Below are positions 22,742 to 34,759 of a DNA stretch of 64,000 nucleotides, in pieces. The translations under genes and the position numbers were made by a program. How positions within the stretch are numbered: the stretch's first letter is position 1; every line of letters starts with the position of its first letter. The notes beneath the pieces were generated by a model. The model was given only the letters and a program-made list of their open reading frames with translations, made no database searches and was not told the DNA's origin. Source of the DNA: Epiperipatus broadwayi (taxonomy: Eukaryota; Onychophora; Udeonychophora; Euonychophora; Peripatidae); NCBI GenBank assembly GCA_028023455.1, contig JAQFVV010006310.1, positions 3,532,001 to 3,596,000 of the forward strand. The letters are read 5' to 3'.

Positions 22742-23448
22742 CAGTGGTCTTCAACCCCCGGGCTGCAGAAGTTTTTTACCGGTCCGCGGTAGACTGGCAG
22801 GAAAGTTTAAAATAATAAGATTTTAAACTTTGAATTAATATAAACAATTTTTATTTATTTTTTCATCGCATTTTTACCCCCAAAAAAAGAAATGGAACGA
22901 AAACAAAATCTAATCAATCATACATAAATTAATTTGTTTTTCTATTTATCACAGATGGAGGTTACATTTTTTATTATTTTTCTAAAAAAATTCAAAATTA
23001 AAAAAAAAAAAGCTTTTTATTATACAAGCTCCATAAATATATATATAACGTCATCTTAAATATAGATATTACATTTATCATAATCATTGTCATGTAATTA
23101 CACTAGCTGTGCTATTTCCCAACATTCGGGTGAATAACATTTTATTCTTGCATATTTTAACAATGAAATAATAAATGTAGAAATGCAAGCATATTAATGA
23201 GAACGATTGTTGTTTTCTGTAGCAGTATGATTGTGCAACTCGAAAAAGAGTGTTCAGCATGTTTAAGGTAAGCAACACCATTACAATACATAATAACTAG
23301 TGTGCTGTTTTGGTCAGTTGTAACAATTATGCTCATCTAAGGCTAAGCAGTTTACATCTTTAAGAAAATTTATCTGTAAACTTCTGCCAGTCCGCGAAAC
23401 ATTCTTATTTTTGCCAGTCTGCAGGTGTGAAAAGGTTGAAGACCACTG
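22742..23448. mobile_element. Non-autonomous hAT transposon with 8-bp target duplication
   Basis: CAGTGGTCTTCAACC at 22742 and its exact reverse complement ending at 23448 are classic hAT ends. TGCTAAGT flanks both sides (22734-22741 and 23449-23456), the 8-bp duplication expected of hAT. Subterminal GTCCGCGG and CAGTCCGCG motifs lie near each end. The 707-bp body is A/T-rich with no transposase; the 63-codon minus-strand frame inside is not meaningful. The exact duplication suggests a fairly recent insertion driven by a transposase elsewhere. Confidence 0.92.
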
Positions 23449-23799
23449 TGCTAAGTAATGATTGCACTTGCTTCTCTTAAAAGAATGAAAATTTCTCCAT
23501 TATTGAAGTTGATTAATTAGTGAAACAAATTAATTAAGAACCATGTAAAATATTTATCATTGATCATTATCCTCCAGTATTTGAATTGAAAAAAAAATTT
23601 TTTTTTAAATAATAACCTATTTAATGTTAATATCCTTGCAACACTGTCTGATAATATACTTTTCATATCCCAAGTCTAAATTAGATTTAGGAAATAAATA
23701 TTCATATTTACTAGACATTTTATATAATTTTCTTATTGTCATTATTCATTTTTTATCATTTATATTATAATACATTAAAGATCAGACTTTTCAAGCTAT

Positions 23800-24105
23800 T
23801 GTGCATGCGCTTTTTACGAGTAATAATAAATGAATACTTTCACTCCCAACACAAGATATAGTATTTAGGAAAGAATAAAATGAATCCACTTATTCTTTCC
23901 AACCCAAATACTTATATATGGGCAAATCTTAAGTACTGGAAGTGAAAGCGTGAGGATAGACCACCCACTTTAAATTACTGTTTACGATGTCTGAATGAAT
24001 GATGTCGACAAAATTATCTAGAATTTACTAAATGTCACTCTCAAATGAAACTTAAACATATGTAAATAAGCATTTATTTTTATAGCGCTATTGTTAATTT
24101 TTAAT
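23800..24105 (+). repeat. Solitary unit of the 6840-7457 repeat family
   Basis: GCATGCGCTTTTTACGAGTA, AATGAATCCACTTATTC, GGGCAAATCTTAAGTACTGG and GATGTCGACAAAATTATC follow the unit at 6870-7165 in order, with many substitutions and no inverted partner. Confidence 0.65.
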
Positions 24106-24109
24106 ATTT

Positions 24110-26690
24110 CTATTTTGTCATCATTAAAGAAACATCGTCATGGCATATCAAAGTATAAAAGGTCATATTTGAGATATTAGATTACACATAAAATCTATTT
24201 GGATTAAATACATCATTACTGTATTAATGCTATCTGAAATATAAAAGTATTGAGTAAGATGATGTACATAAAATCCCTTTACATTGTCATATCCTAAAAT
24301 GCATAAACACACTTTATATCCATGAATCTGTTTTATATATGTTTTTATTTTCTTACTTTATAAAACCCTGAGATAAATCATTAATCAACTTTGTATTTAA
24401 AATTACTAGCCTTAGTTTTAAAACACAGATTTGAGTTAGTCTTAATTAGTTCTTATAGTAAGAAACAATATATTTGCTAATAAAATAGAATAAGGCTAAC
24501 AGTACACATATTATTGAATAATCCTAGGAAATCTATTATTTTAATAAGTGTGAATCTATTAACAAAGTACAGATAGTTTTAGCTTATGTAGAAATATAAA
24601 AAGTTGTATCCATAATGAATTGGAAGTTAAGTGAGAGAGCAATCACACTTTTTCTGCATTATTGACTGCACTTTGTGTCAACTGAGATAACAACTTGCTT
24701 TCTCCACATTATTGCTCGTACCACATCTGTGTAGTTTCAATGTATTATTATATTTTTTAAAATCATATTTGTTTTAATTATTTATTTCTCCTATGTACAT
24801 GTTGCATCTTGTATTTTTTAATTTTATTTTTTATTTGCTATTTTTATCATTATTATTCATACTTTTTATAATCCCCCCCCCCTACACTTTGCTATTTTCT
24901 ATTGTTTTTAATTGAAAATTTTTACTATTTTTTAATTTTTTATCAATTTCTTCTTTATAAAACTTTTTATTCAAACATTAATATTAATAAATTGTCTATA
25001 TATTTTTACATTTAAACTATTTAATTTATAGTTCATATCTGTATTTGAATATCAAGTTGTGATACTATTTTTACTGCATTTTTTTTTTTTATAAACTGAT
25101 GTTTGTATTTCTATTTTTTCATTATTTCCTTTTTTTAAAAAAAAATTAAAATATCTTAAAAAATAGAATTCTGTTATCTATTTCATTTCCTATTGAATTT
25201 TTTTTAAAATCAATTTTATTTATGCCATTTATAATTTTTTTCTATTTATCTTTCATTAAGTGATGTTACATTTATATAAAGAATTTGGGGGGAAAAAACA
25301 ACATCAACAACAAAAAAAAAACGCAAATATAAATCCACTTTTAAAATAAAAGATACATAAATGATTATTCATTAAATTTCAATAAAAATAACAACAGTAA
25401 CAAAAAAATAAATAAATAAAAAATATATTTATTTACAATTTAATATTTTATTTTTGAGATTTTTATAAATATCATTCAACTATTTTGACAAGATAAAATT
25501 TTTGGTCGAAGTGATGATAAAGTGATTAATATTGCTTCCTAAATAAATAAAAAAAAACGAGATAAAGAATATAATATATAACAATATATTTAAATAAAGG
25601 AATGTAGTGATTTTTCATGTAATAAGAGAACTTAAAGTGAAAATCCCAGCTTGAATCATTTGCTCTAGTTATTACATGGAAATTTCCCTATTTATTCCTT
25701 TATTTATATCTTAATTAATCCATTAAAACATTTGAATTAACATATATGTATATGCACTCACACTGTCATACACATACAATAAGCATGAATAATTAAAATA
25801 TTTGGAATATTACAGCAAATAATATTCAAATTATTTATAATTTCAGAATGAAAACTGAAAGCTAAAAAAATCACTTATCATTAGAATAAAATTCTTCAAA
25901 AACTATTTAACAGAAACAATATATATTCACGGCAATATAAATCACAATTTGCATAAGGTTTGTTGTGGAAAATGTCATGTACTATGAAATAAGAGATGCT
26001 ATACATTTTTAATTAATGGATATTTTATTTGTATTACTTAGTTCTAGTAAATAAAATATATATATTTAAACATGTTTTTTAAATGCTTAATAATTTAAAA
26101 TAAAGAAAATAAATATTGATTTGTTTTTTTTAAATAAATTTTTAAATATTTATTTATTACAAGATTAGATTCTTAAGAGATCCAGTGATACAAAAATCAA
26201 AATAAGTGAGGTACAATAAAAATAAGATATAAATAAATAGCACTTGCAATCTACTTATAAAAAATAGAAATACCTTTTTCTTTCTATGTATTGTCAATAT
26301 CATAGTGCATCCTAATTTATTAGAATGCCAGCAAGTACAAAAAAAATGTTTACTTTTGCAATCTTACAATTTATAAGAATGGATTATCTATCAACTGCTA
26401 TTAATAAGTCAAATTTAAATAAAGCTTCATTTAATACACCTAATAAATAAACAATATAAGATAGAAATGTTTCCACTTCTTTTAACACTCTTAAGAGTAA
26501 ATAAATGTAATACTGTATAAATAAAAATAACCATTGTTCAGTACCTATAGGAATATTCCTTCGCCAACAGTGAAGACAATAATATTACAACTATATTTTT
26601 TAGTTTTACAGTTAGCCCCACTGAAATTAATCTGATCAATCTTGATTAACTTGGATTTTTTAATCTCTAGCTAAAGATAGATAGATAATC
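24110..26690. other. Long AT-rich spacer, T-rich and A-rich tracts
   Basis: Low-complexity sequence with T-rich runs at 24750-25260 and A-rich runs after 25290. No gene or structured repeat seen. Confidence 0.45.
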
Positions 26691-26705
26691 ATTTTTAGAC
26701 CATTA

Positions 26706-26805
26706 CTTAATAACTAGTTGAGTTGGTTAATGCGTTAACTAACTGAAAGGAAGGAAACTATTTCAAAATTCAATCTGGGTTTGAATCCCAAGTCATGGCC
26801 ATGAC
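26706..26805 (+). repeat. tRNA-like SINE head
   Basis: GTTGAGTTGGTTAATGCGTT matches an A-box-like region and GGGTTTGAATCCC, about 45 bases later, a very good B box. No flanking tRNA acceptor stem pairs, so this is a tRNA-derived repeat rather than a tRNA gene. Confidence 0.5.
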
Positions 26806-26869
26806 ATTTTGATGTGCTAACTTTTATGCCACAAAGGCCTTATTAATAACAATCATCATTTTCTAAGTC

Positions 26870-27270
26870 TTTTACAATCTCTTCCATTTTAATTTAAGAT
26901 TACAACTATCCATCTATTGTCACCTCGTCTAGAAACATATCTAGCTCAATTCCATTTCAGCCTCTTTATTCTTTCAACAATGTGTCAATGAAATCTATTT
27001 GTTCTTTCAACATGTATTCATTTTTGCTCCTCCTTGTTACTCCTAATATATCATTCTCCAAACTTTGGTATGTGGTCTAAAGTCTCCATATTGCTATTCT
27101 ATTGAGCATTCTAATCATAAATTCATATGAAAGCATTGGTAAAACATTTATTAAAAGCCTTTCCTTTTCAATATTAAGTAATTTCTACTAAAAGCACTCC
27201 ACCCAAATATAATTCTACATTAATTTCATTCATTATGTTTCCATTCATATCAAAAAATATAATTGAAGTA
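26870..27270 (-). pseudogene. Decayed RTE-A LINE, C-terminal region
   Basis: Read on the minus strand it tracks the end of the complete element: a block matching GNIIEEIN...LGWSAFGRNN, then SLENDILGVTRRS, KRLKWNWA and GDNRWIVVI. The same order is found at 60350-60790. Frames are broken. Confidence 0.65.
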
Positions 27271-27779
27271 TGTGAAATTATTAACTTCTATAATATAAAT
27301 ACAAAGAATATTAATTTAAAAAATACAGAGATAAATAGTAGTTAATAAATAGCAATATAAACTTCTACAATAGTTTTAATACATCAGTCAAAGTGAGATT
27401 AATTTCTTATATAATTGTGATTAACCTAATTATCAGTTCTTACTTTTGTTTTGTTAACAGTTAATTTAAAGCATTTTTTTTTTTTTAAAAAAAAGTATTA
27501 TTAATAAACAACAGTTCCTTCTTCATGATCTTAATAATAAATTGAACAAAAGAAAGAAAAATTGTGTTTTTAAAATATAATAATTAAAAATATATACACA
27601 TTTCTTCATAGTTATTTAAAAAGTAACATGGTATATTTAATTTTTTCTTTAAAAAAAGATTATTAATAATTCTAATAATTTGATTTACAAATATCAAACT
27701 TTTTCACTCACAATTTTGAAAAATATATTTCTTATAACACTTCTTTCATATACACTCATCATCAACAATATTCTGTCAA

Positions 27780-29710
27780 ATGAACTGGTTCAGAGAGTAA
27801 TCATCTCATCAATTCATTCATTTTTCCAGTCCATTCTCTTCCTTGCCTAGCTCTTCAATTCCATGTAACTGTTTCCATCTCTTATCTCATCTAACAATGT
27901 CAATCTCTTCTGATCTTTCTTTTTACTTCCACTCACCATTCCCTCCAAAACACTTGCATTAAATTACACTTTCTTCTTAATATACGTCCAATCCAGTTTC
28001 TTTTTAATCAATATTTTTTCATTTACTCTTTTCAAAACTTCATTTGTTATTTTATTCATCCAACTATTTTTTCCCATTCATCTCCATCTTTACATTCCAA
28101 AGGTTTCCAATCTGTTCCTAATTTTATTACTGATTGTCCATGTTTCATAACTATACATTAGTACACTCCACAAATAGCATTTAATTAATATTTCTCTTAA
28201 TTCAAAATATTTTCTTTTTCTTAATAAATACCTCTTTTTCCAATGCCATTCTTTTAATTTCATCTTCACTTCTCCCATCCTCACTCAATCAACTACCCAA
28301 ATATCTAAATCCCTTTACCTGTTGAACTATATTATCATGGATTTCAATTTGCAGTCTTTTTGCATTTCTCCCTATCCAGTCTTCTCAACATTAATCTTCA
28401 TTCCATATTCCATACATCCATCTTCCAATTTATTCAACATATTCTGAAGACACTTTCATCCTCGTGTTTTCCTGAAAGTTTACGATGCTAGTATTTTAGT
28501 TGTATTTATCTGTTGGACTATTTCCATCATCTGAGTATTGAATGTCTTTAGAAAAATTTAACTTTATTTAAATATTCCAAATACATTCAGATGTATTTGG
28601 AATATTTAAATAAAGTTAAATTTTTCTAAAGACATTCAATACTCATATTAGATGATGGAAATAGTCCAACATATAAATATAACTTTTCATCCTCAGCTAT
28701 AAGAGCCATATCATCTGCAAATCTTATATATTTATTACTCTACTTGCAATATTTGCTCCTCCACAGTACAGTATTAGCATGTTTTCTAAATAAATATTAA
28801 AAAGAACAGAAGACATACTGCATCATTGCTTAACTCCACTTCATCAGTCTCATTCCAATTTATTTCTTATCCTTTGTCCAGTATACATATTCCAAATCAA
28901 TCTTCTCTCTTTTCAAAATACCTCTTTATTTTTTAAGATGGACATAAGTTTATTTCAGACTTTTTCCAAATCCATAAAAAAATATACCAATTCCTTTATC
29001 TTTTTCAATATATCTCTCTGCAATTGTTCTAATAACACCAGTAGCATCTCTTGTATTTTTCCCTCTCTGAAAACCAAACTGTTCTTCTCCAATATAATAC
29101 TCTACCTTCCCATAAATTCTTTGAATTAAAATTCTCAATAAAACTTTAAAAGCATGAGATAACAAACTTATTGTTTTATATTCTTCACATTTAACAGCTT
29201 TCTTCTTTTTAGCAATTGGAATCATTATAGTTTTTCAAAAATCTTCAGGTCAAACTCCACTATTTTATATCAAATTGCAAAGTCCAACTATTTCCTTCAT
29301 AGTAAATTCTATTTCTTTCAAAAATTCTATAGGTATTGCGTCAAATCCAACAGTCTTACCATTTTTCATTTGTGCAATTGAATTTCTTACTTCATTTGAC
29401 AATATGTCCATATCTTTATCATATATTTCAATATCTTCTTCATTTTCAAGTTCATAATTAATTAAATTATTTTCTCTACTAAATAAATACTGAAGATATT
29501 TTTTCCATCTTTTTAATATATCATTGCTATCAGGTTAATCTCTTTCCATTCTTATTTGCAATCTCATTTGCTACCCATGTCTTTTTCTCTCAAATGACAT
29601 TTCATATTCTATCAAATACCAGATCATATCTTTTCACCAGCTGAAGCCTTTCTATCTCTCTACATTCTTGCTCCAACCATCTACTTCAGATAAAGACAAT
29701 AATGATTATT
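27780..29710 (-). pseudogene. RTE-B LINE relic, reverse transcriptase and C-terminal domain
   Basis: A second, different RTE-like family. On the minus strand 29225-28950 reads IPIAKKKKAVKCEEYKTISL, then EEQFGFQRGKNTRDA, then a decayed motif A where FDLEKAFD would be expected. FADDMALIAEDE is encoded at about 28722-28690 and is cut by a hairpin insertion (28464-28684), resuming as DES...LEDGCMEYGMK. The region 28284-28090 reads CYLWSVLMYSYETWTISNK, the usual post-RT block. The tail to 27780 matches VLEGMV..KR.R. The APE endonuclease is not visible. Many stops. Confidence 0.7.
28464..28684 (-). repeat. HP2 hairpin insertion with target duplication inside the RTE-B relic
   Basis: A near-perfect hairpin at 28512-28670 (GTTGGACTATTTCCATCATC and its complement, about 75 bases per arm, turn near TTCAGAT) is extended on one side only by about 48 bases (CTTTCAGGAAAAC... 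on the minus strand). TTTCATCCTC is repeated exactly at 28454-28463 and 28685-28694, and the LINE codons for AEDE are duplicated across the insertion, which confirms the boundary. The same one-sided tail occurs at 34715-34755 and 33270-33302. Confidence 0.85.
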
Positions 29711-29714
29711 GCCA

Positions 29715-30178
29715 ATCATTTATTAAGTTAGATATTACATCATTTGTAGCCAAAATATAATCTTCAAACACAGTAAAAAATTAACATATGTTAATTAAAC
29801 TTCATTTTTCTTTTTCCATATATAATATTGTTTTTTATGATAAGACTTAAATTTCCATTCTTATCATTATATACTTCAAGAAAGTAGTGGAGTAAAAGTT
29901 TTAAATACATCTAAAAAAAAATTAAAATTACATTAGTACTAATTCTCTGATATCTGTTCATGATAAATATTACAAACTTAAATAGAAAACCATGCAACAA
30001 CAATAATTTAACTAATCATCCAAAATTTTAATAATAAATCTTGATTGAGTAAGAGAATTGCAACAAAGAAACCACAAAAATAAAATATGATTTTGAGAAT
30101 GCAGAAGATTACATGCAATGCAACATGGCATCTTCTTTATTGAAGTTTACACACACACACAAAGTTAGCCAACTTATT
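29715..30178. other. AT-rich spacer; CA microsatellite at its right end
   Basis: Nothing coding seen. (CA)n at about 30150-30161 abuts the 3' end of a LINE-B copy. Confidence 0.4.
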
Positions 30179-30179
30179 T

Positions 30180-30831
30180 TTCTAACATTCCTACCCTGCA
30201 CAACATTCAAAACCTCATTGTTTTAAAATGCTCTATCCTGTTTCACAATACTATCTTATTCAATTCAATAACCTTAGACCAAAAAATCACCTTTATCATT
30301 TTTCCAATTCCGTTATAAAAACTAAAAACCCACTGTCTATATAATCACTTAGTCAATATTTATTTTTCTATAACTTCATTATTTGTGTTGTTTTTTTCTT
30401 GTGTTTACATTCTATTAACAAACCCATCATTGCACAATTTACAAAACAAATCACACAATTTACTACACTTACACATGCATTCACTTGTTGCTAAAGATCC
30501 TATTCAATACTTAAAAAAATAAATCACTTTCCGTATTATTATTATAAAATGTCTCAAACACAATATTCTTCTTATTTCTACATGTATTCAAAATCTTTTT
30601 ACTCTCTATCGCTTTGCCCTTTATTAGTGAAACTATTTTCCTGTCCCAATCTTTAGTACTAAAACACTCAATAATAATTTATCCCACTTTTTATGCAGAT
30701 AAATTGACAACATTTTTATTTAATTATTTTATAAATCTTATTATCATTCTCATCCATCATAATTTGATTTTTACTCAACTAAAAACTATTTTGATTATTC
30801 TCTTATTATTCATAAATTGTAATCTACCAAA
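30180..30831 (-). pseudogene. LINE-B relic, copy 2 (5'-truncated, old)
   Basis: It parallels the neighbouring copy at 30836-31760 base by base with many substitutions: TCATTATT..GTGTT, AAACCCATCATTGCACAATT (the knuckle region), TTGTTGCTAAAGATCC and ACTATTTTGATTATTCTC all have counterparts there. The plus-strand frame at 30614-30838 is a shadow. Confidence 0.65.
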
Positions 30832-30835
30832 CATG

Positions 30836-31760
30836 TGATGTGATGTATTTGGCTTCTCCTTAAACAAAGTCAAGAATATCTCAGCAACTATGCCCAGATA
30901 AACCTGTTAGCCACTTTATTTTCCATTCCCCACTCTAAGTCTTCCCATATTCTGCCCCATCCCATTTCCACAACATGATCTTTGTCAACTCTATGGCCTT
31001 TAAATCTAAATCCCTCTTATCTTTTCGCAAACCCAGCATAAAAGCTAATAACTCACTTTCTGTATAATCACTTTGTTCATACCTATTCTCCCATAACTTC
31101 ATTATCTGTACCCTTTCTGCTTTCAAGCATTTACATTCAATCAATAGATGCCTAATATTTTCTATACCTTCCTTACATAATTTGCACGCTAAATCACCCA
31201 TAGTTTTCCATTTACATGTATATTCTCTTGTTGCTAAAGATCCCATTCGAGCCTTAAACAATAAACTACTTTCCTTACTATTATCATAAATTAACTCGCT
31301 TCCAATATTCCATTTACTTCTATATATATTTAAACTCTTCTTACCCTCCATACTACTTCTCCATCTCTCCAACTCCCTATTTTTTATTAATGCTTCTATT
31401 CTTTTATCCCATTCCTTACCACTATAACACTCAACAATCCTCCTAACACAATCATCCCATCTTTTATACAAGTATACCAATATAAATTCTTTATCCAAAT
31501 CTTTTGCATACCGCATTACCTTTCTCACCCATCTTGTTACCTGCCCTTTACTCATAACCCAATTAAACACTATTTTGGCTATTCTTTTATTATCCATAAA
31601 CTGCAACTTACCAAACATTTTCATTTTAATTTTTGCATCTCTCATATAGAAACTTGACCATCCCATTTCTCTTTGAAATGCCTCCTTTGCTGTCCACACC
31701 TCTGCATCTAATGCAAGTCTTCCTACTTCCCTTTATACTTTCTCTAAATAACCTAAAATT
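30836..31760 (-). pseudogene. LINE-B retrotransposon C-terminal part with zinc knuckle (5'-truncated)
   Basis: The minus strand carries an open frame of 254 codons (31699-30935) starting MWTAKEAFQREMGWSSFYMR. Near residues 165-190 it holds CKLCKEGIENIRHLLIECKC, a C-x2-C-x7-H-x4-C knuckle of the type found after the RT domain in several non-LTR elements. The RT domain itself is missing here but is present in the plus-strand copy at 39524-40985, whose downstream part reads the same (TAKEAIQGEMG...). The frame is unexpectedly intact for a truncated copy, suggesting a younger insertion than its neighbour. The element ends with TTTATCTGGGCATAGTTGCT and a CATCACATCACA-type tail. The LINE clade is uncertain. 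Confidence 0.7.
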
Positions 31761-31764
31761 CTTT

Positions 31765-32225
31765 TACTAACACATATTTAACTTGATAACACTAGTGACA
31801 TCTAACTTGATTTTCTCAATCTAGAAATATTTCAAGGCTTGTTCCTTTTTGTCAGATACCTTGTTGATAGTACAGCAAAAACTAAGAAAGAATTTAGAAA
31901 AGCTCTCCTTACCCAATCTTCTTATTGTCTAACAGATATATAAAAAAATAATTACATATCATTAAAGTCTTTTTTTAATACTATATCCTTAGTTCAATCA
32001 GTAATATTACTTAGCCACTAACAACTGTGTCAAAGAAAAAATTCCTCTAGAAATTTTTCAAATAAAAAAAAAAAGATATTGATTTGAAAACAGATGCAAA
32101 TAAATTTATTAGTTCAGTCCAATATCACCAAATTATATGATTAATTAAATTTAATAAAAGTAAAGGCAAAAGATAAAAACCTCATGGTATTAAAACCAAA
32201 ATTTAAATTAGTTTTCATAAATTAT
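31765..32225. other. AT-rich spacer, nothing recognised
   Basis: No gene or repeat boundary supported. Confidence 0.4.
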
Positions 32226-32229
32226 AGAT

Positions 32230-32515
32230 ATAATGTTAGATTATTTCCAACATTATATGAACATTCAACATTACCAACGGAATACATTTCATCTAGTTGA
32301 ATTGTCAAATATTTTTAGAAAATTCAAACATTTATACCTTTCTAAATACATTCAACTGTTAATAATAATGCAAAAATTAGTACAGAACACTTATTTCAAG
32401 TGGTATTCTTCTTCTTTGCAGATGTTTCTGGTTGACTAGAGACAATGACAATTGTACTGGTTACCTTTAGATTCAGGAAAACTGAATTTAATCTAACCAA
32501 TTACATCATTCTGTC
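32230..32515 (-). repeat. HP2-family SINE, diverged solo copy
   Basis: On the minus strand: TGTAATTGGTTAGATTAAAT (A-box-like), an AACATCTGCAAAGAAGAAGA block corresponding to AACACCTGAAGAAGAG, TTATTATTAACAGTTGAATG, and an end equivalent to GATGGAAATAGTCCAACAT. It has the full single-unit order of the arm at 34440-34755. Confidence 0.55.
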
Positions 32516-33019
32516 AAAGGTGACAATTAGTAGAAATTTTTTTTTACTTATGTATGAGAATTCTCCCGATTTCTCTATTTTCTCCTTTCAAGATTAATGA
32601 GCAGTTTCCAAACATTATTGATTATTATAGTAATATGACTTATGGGATTATTTGCCATTATTATGTGAGGTACTTCTTTTAAAGTTTTTTCTTTTCTGCC
32701 TAATGTTATGATTTTATAATAGAACATATGTCTATTGGTACATGCATAGTCTGCTACTTTAGAAATGTCTTTTTCTTTAAAATAGCAGATTTAATGAGCA
32801 TATGTTTGGTCAAAAAACATAATATATTGGGTGGGTAAAAAATAAAATAAAATAAAAAACCAGTTTACATGTTAATGGCATATAAACCCATAATTCAACC
32901 TAGTGATATAATACATAATATTTGGAAAATGCTCATTAACTTTGACCTTAAAAGAAAAAAAAAAGAAATCAGGAAAACTGTCACAGATAAATATATAGAA
33001 TTCTATTGATTGTTACTTT

Positions 33020-33305
33020 TGTTAGAATAGCCTAGTTGATTAGAATATCCCTTTAAATTTAGTATTCATCTAAAGATTATAGGTTCAGTTTTCATACTAA
33101 ATATCACTTGTAAAACCAAGTAACAAATATCTATAAAAGATAGAATATTTCTGAAAGTGTTGATTCTATATTAATCTCTTTGATATAGCTAATAATTAAA
33201 CATATAAATAAAATTCAATTTTTTCTAAAAATATTTAACAATTTAAGTAGATGATGAAAGTAGTACAACAAATAAACTACCATCATTACAAACTTTCAGA
33301 TATTC
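33020..33305 (+). repeat. HP2-family SINE, solo copy
   Basis: GCCTAGTTGATTAGAATATC resembles an A box and ATAGGTTCAGTTTTC a B box; the copy ends AGTAGATGATGAAAGTAGTA then ACCATCATTACAAACTTTCA, the same tail as after the inverted dimer at 34714. Confidence 0.55.
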
Positions 33306-33649
33306 ATTAATTTTCATAATTAAAATTTAAATAATTAAGCAAATAAAAAGTAAATCACTAATAAAGTAGTAATAAGTTATGAAAAATCTGTCACTGAAAT
33401 GTAATCATGTATATATAATATTATGACTGTTTCTTATATGAAAAAGTTAGAAGAATATTAAATATAACCTTAATGAATTTTCAGTGCAGAACACACATTT
33501 TCATGCCAAAGGTAAACATTATGCTCAGAATAAATGTTTGCATTTGAGAAAGTGGCTCAGCATCAAAAAATGGATTAAGACTTATATTTAATGTTCTTTA
33601 TATTTTCTCTATGTAAGAAGTATTAATAATAATTCAACAGTTTATTGCT

Positions 33650-33765
33650 CAAGAGGTCATAAGAAGTTAGAGCATTAAAAATAATGGAGAGGAGCAATAA
33701 TTTATAGACTTTGAGCTCCAGAGTCTATATTAATCTACCACTGGATTACACGATGCAGTAATATA
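33650..33765 (-). repeat. SINE-A copy
   Basis: On the minus strand: GTAATCCAGTGGTAGATTAA, ACTCTGGAGCTCAAAGTCTA, and an end at CTTGAGCAATAAACTGTTG. The same blocks recur at six other places in the window. Confidence 0.55.
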
Positions 33766-34184
33766 ATTATACATAGATAATATACTAGTAATAGAAATAA
33801 GAAAATAGATTAACAGCCAGTACTGCAAACTAAAAAATCAAGCAGTAAAGAAGTGATTTCTGGAGATCAACATCTATATTAGAACAAAACACAAAATCAT
33901 GATATGAAATATGATTTAAGACAACTAGAGTTTGTATATATAAAACGGTCCTATAGATTATTTCTTACAAAGTATCTCAAAAGAGATTGATTTGACATCA
34001 ATAATATGACATGTATCATATGTGTCCAATACCTCAATAGAATTAATAGACTTGGAAACAAAGACAAATTTGAATCTGACAAAAATAACTACCTAAGAAT
34101 AAGATCCTCTTTATCTTCTGAAAATCTGTTAAAAAGATTGATTTTATGTCCAGACAAGGGAAAAAAGACATTTAGATGTAATAT

Positions 34185-34755
34185 GTTGGACTATTTCCAT
34201 CATCTATGAGTGAATGTTGAATGTATAGAAAATTTTAAACTTTCCAAGTACAAACAACTTGTTAGTAATAACACAAATAGACAATACAGGTTAGTAATTA
34301 CACAACGTTTCGAGTAGTAGTATTCTCCACTCTTCTTCAGGTGTTGCTGGCCTATATGCACAGTGACAATATTTGCTTAGAAGTTGAACTCGCACTTTTA
34401 GATCCTTGAATATTGAATTTAAGGCAAACACTCTAATCAATTGAGCTATTGGTTAGAGCATTTGCCTTAAATTCAATATTCAAGAATTGGTTAGAACGTT
34501 TGCCTTAAATTTGATATTGAATCTAAAGGTGTGAGTTCAACTTAGGCCAGCAACACCTGAAGAAGAGTGGAGAATAATACTATTCGAAAAGTTGTGTAAT
34601 TACTAACCTATGTTATCTATTTATGTATTATTACTAACAAGTTGTTTGTATTTGGAAAGTTTAAAATTTTCTATACATTCAATATTCACTCATAGACGAT
34701 GGAAATAGTCCAACATATCACATCTAATAATACCATCATTACAAACCTTCAGACA
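34185..34755. repeat. HP2 inverted dimer with tRNA-like heads facing inward and a one-sided tail
   Basis: GTTGGACTATTTCCATC begins at 34185 and its complement ends at 34714. Both arms run through AAACAACTTGTTAGTAATAA, ACAACGTTTCGAGTAGTAGT and CTCTTCTTCAGGTGTTGCTGG (trimmed here to its shared core) to a tRNA-like region (GAGCTATTGGTTAGAGCATT with GTGAGTTCAAC) near the centre. Only the right side continues to ACCATCATTACAAACCTTCA. CTGAAGAAGAG followed by CGAAACGTTGT resembles conserved central domains of animal SINE superfamilies; that comparison is from memory. Confidence 0.8.
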
Positions 34756-34759
34756 AATA

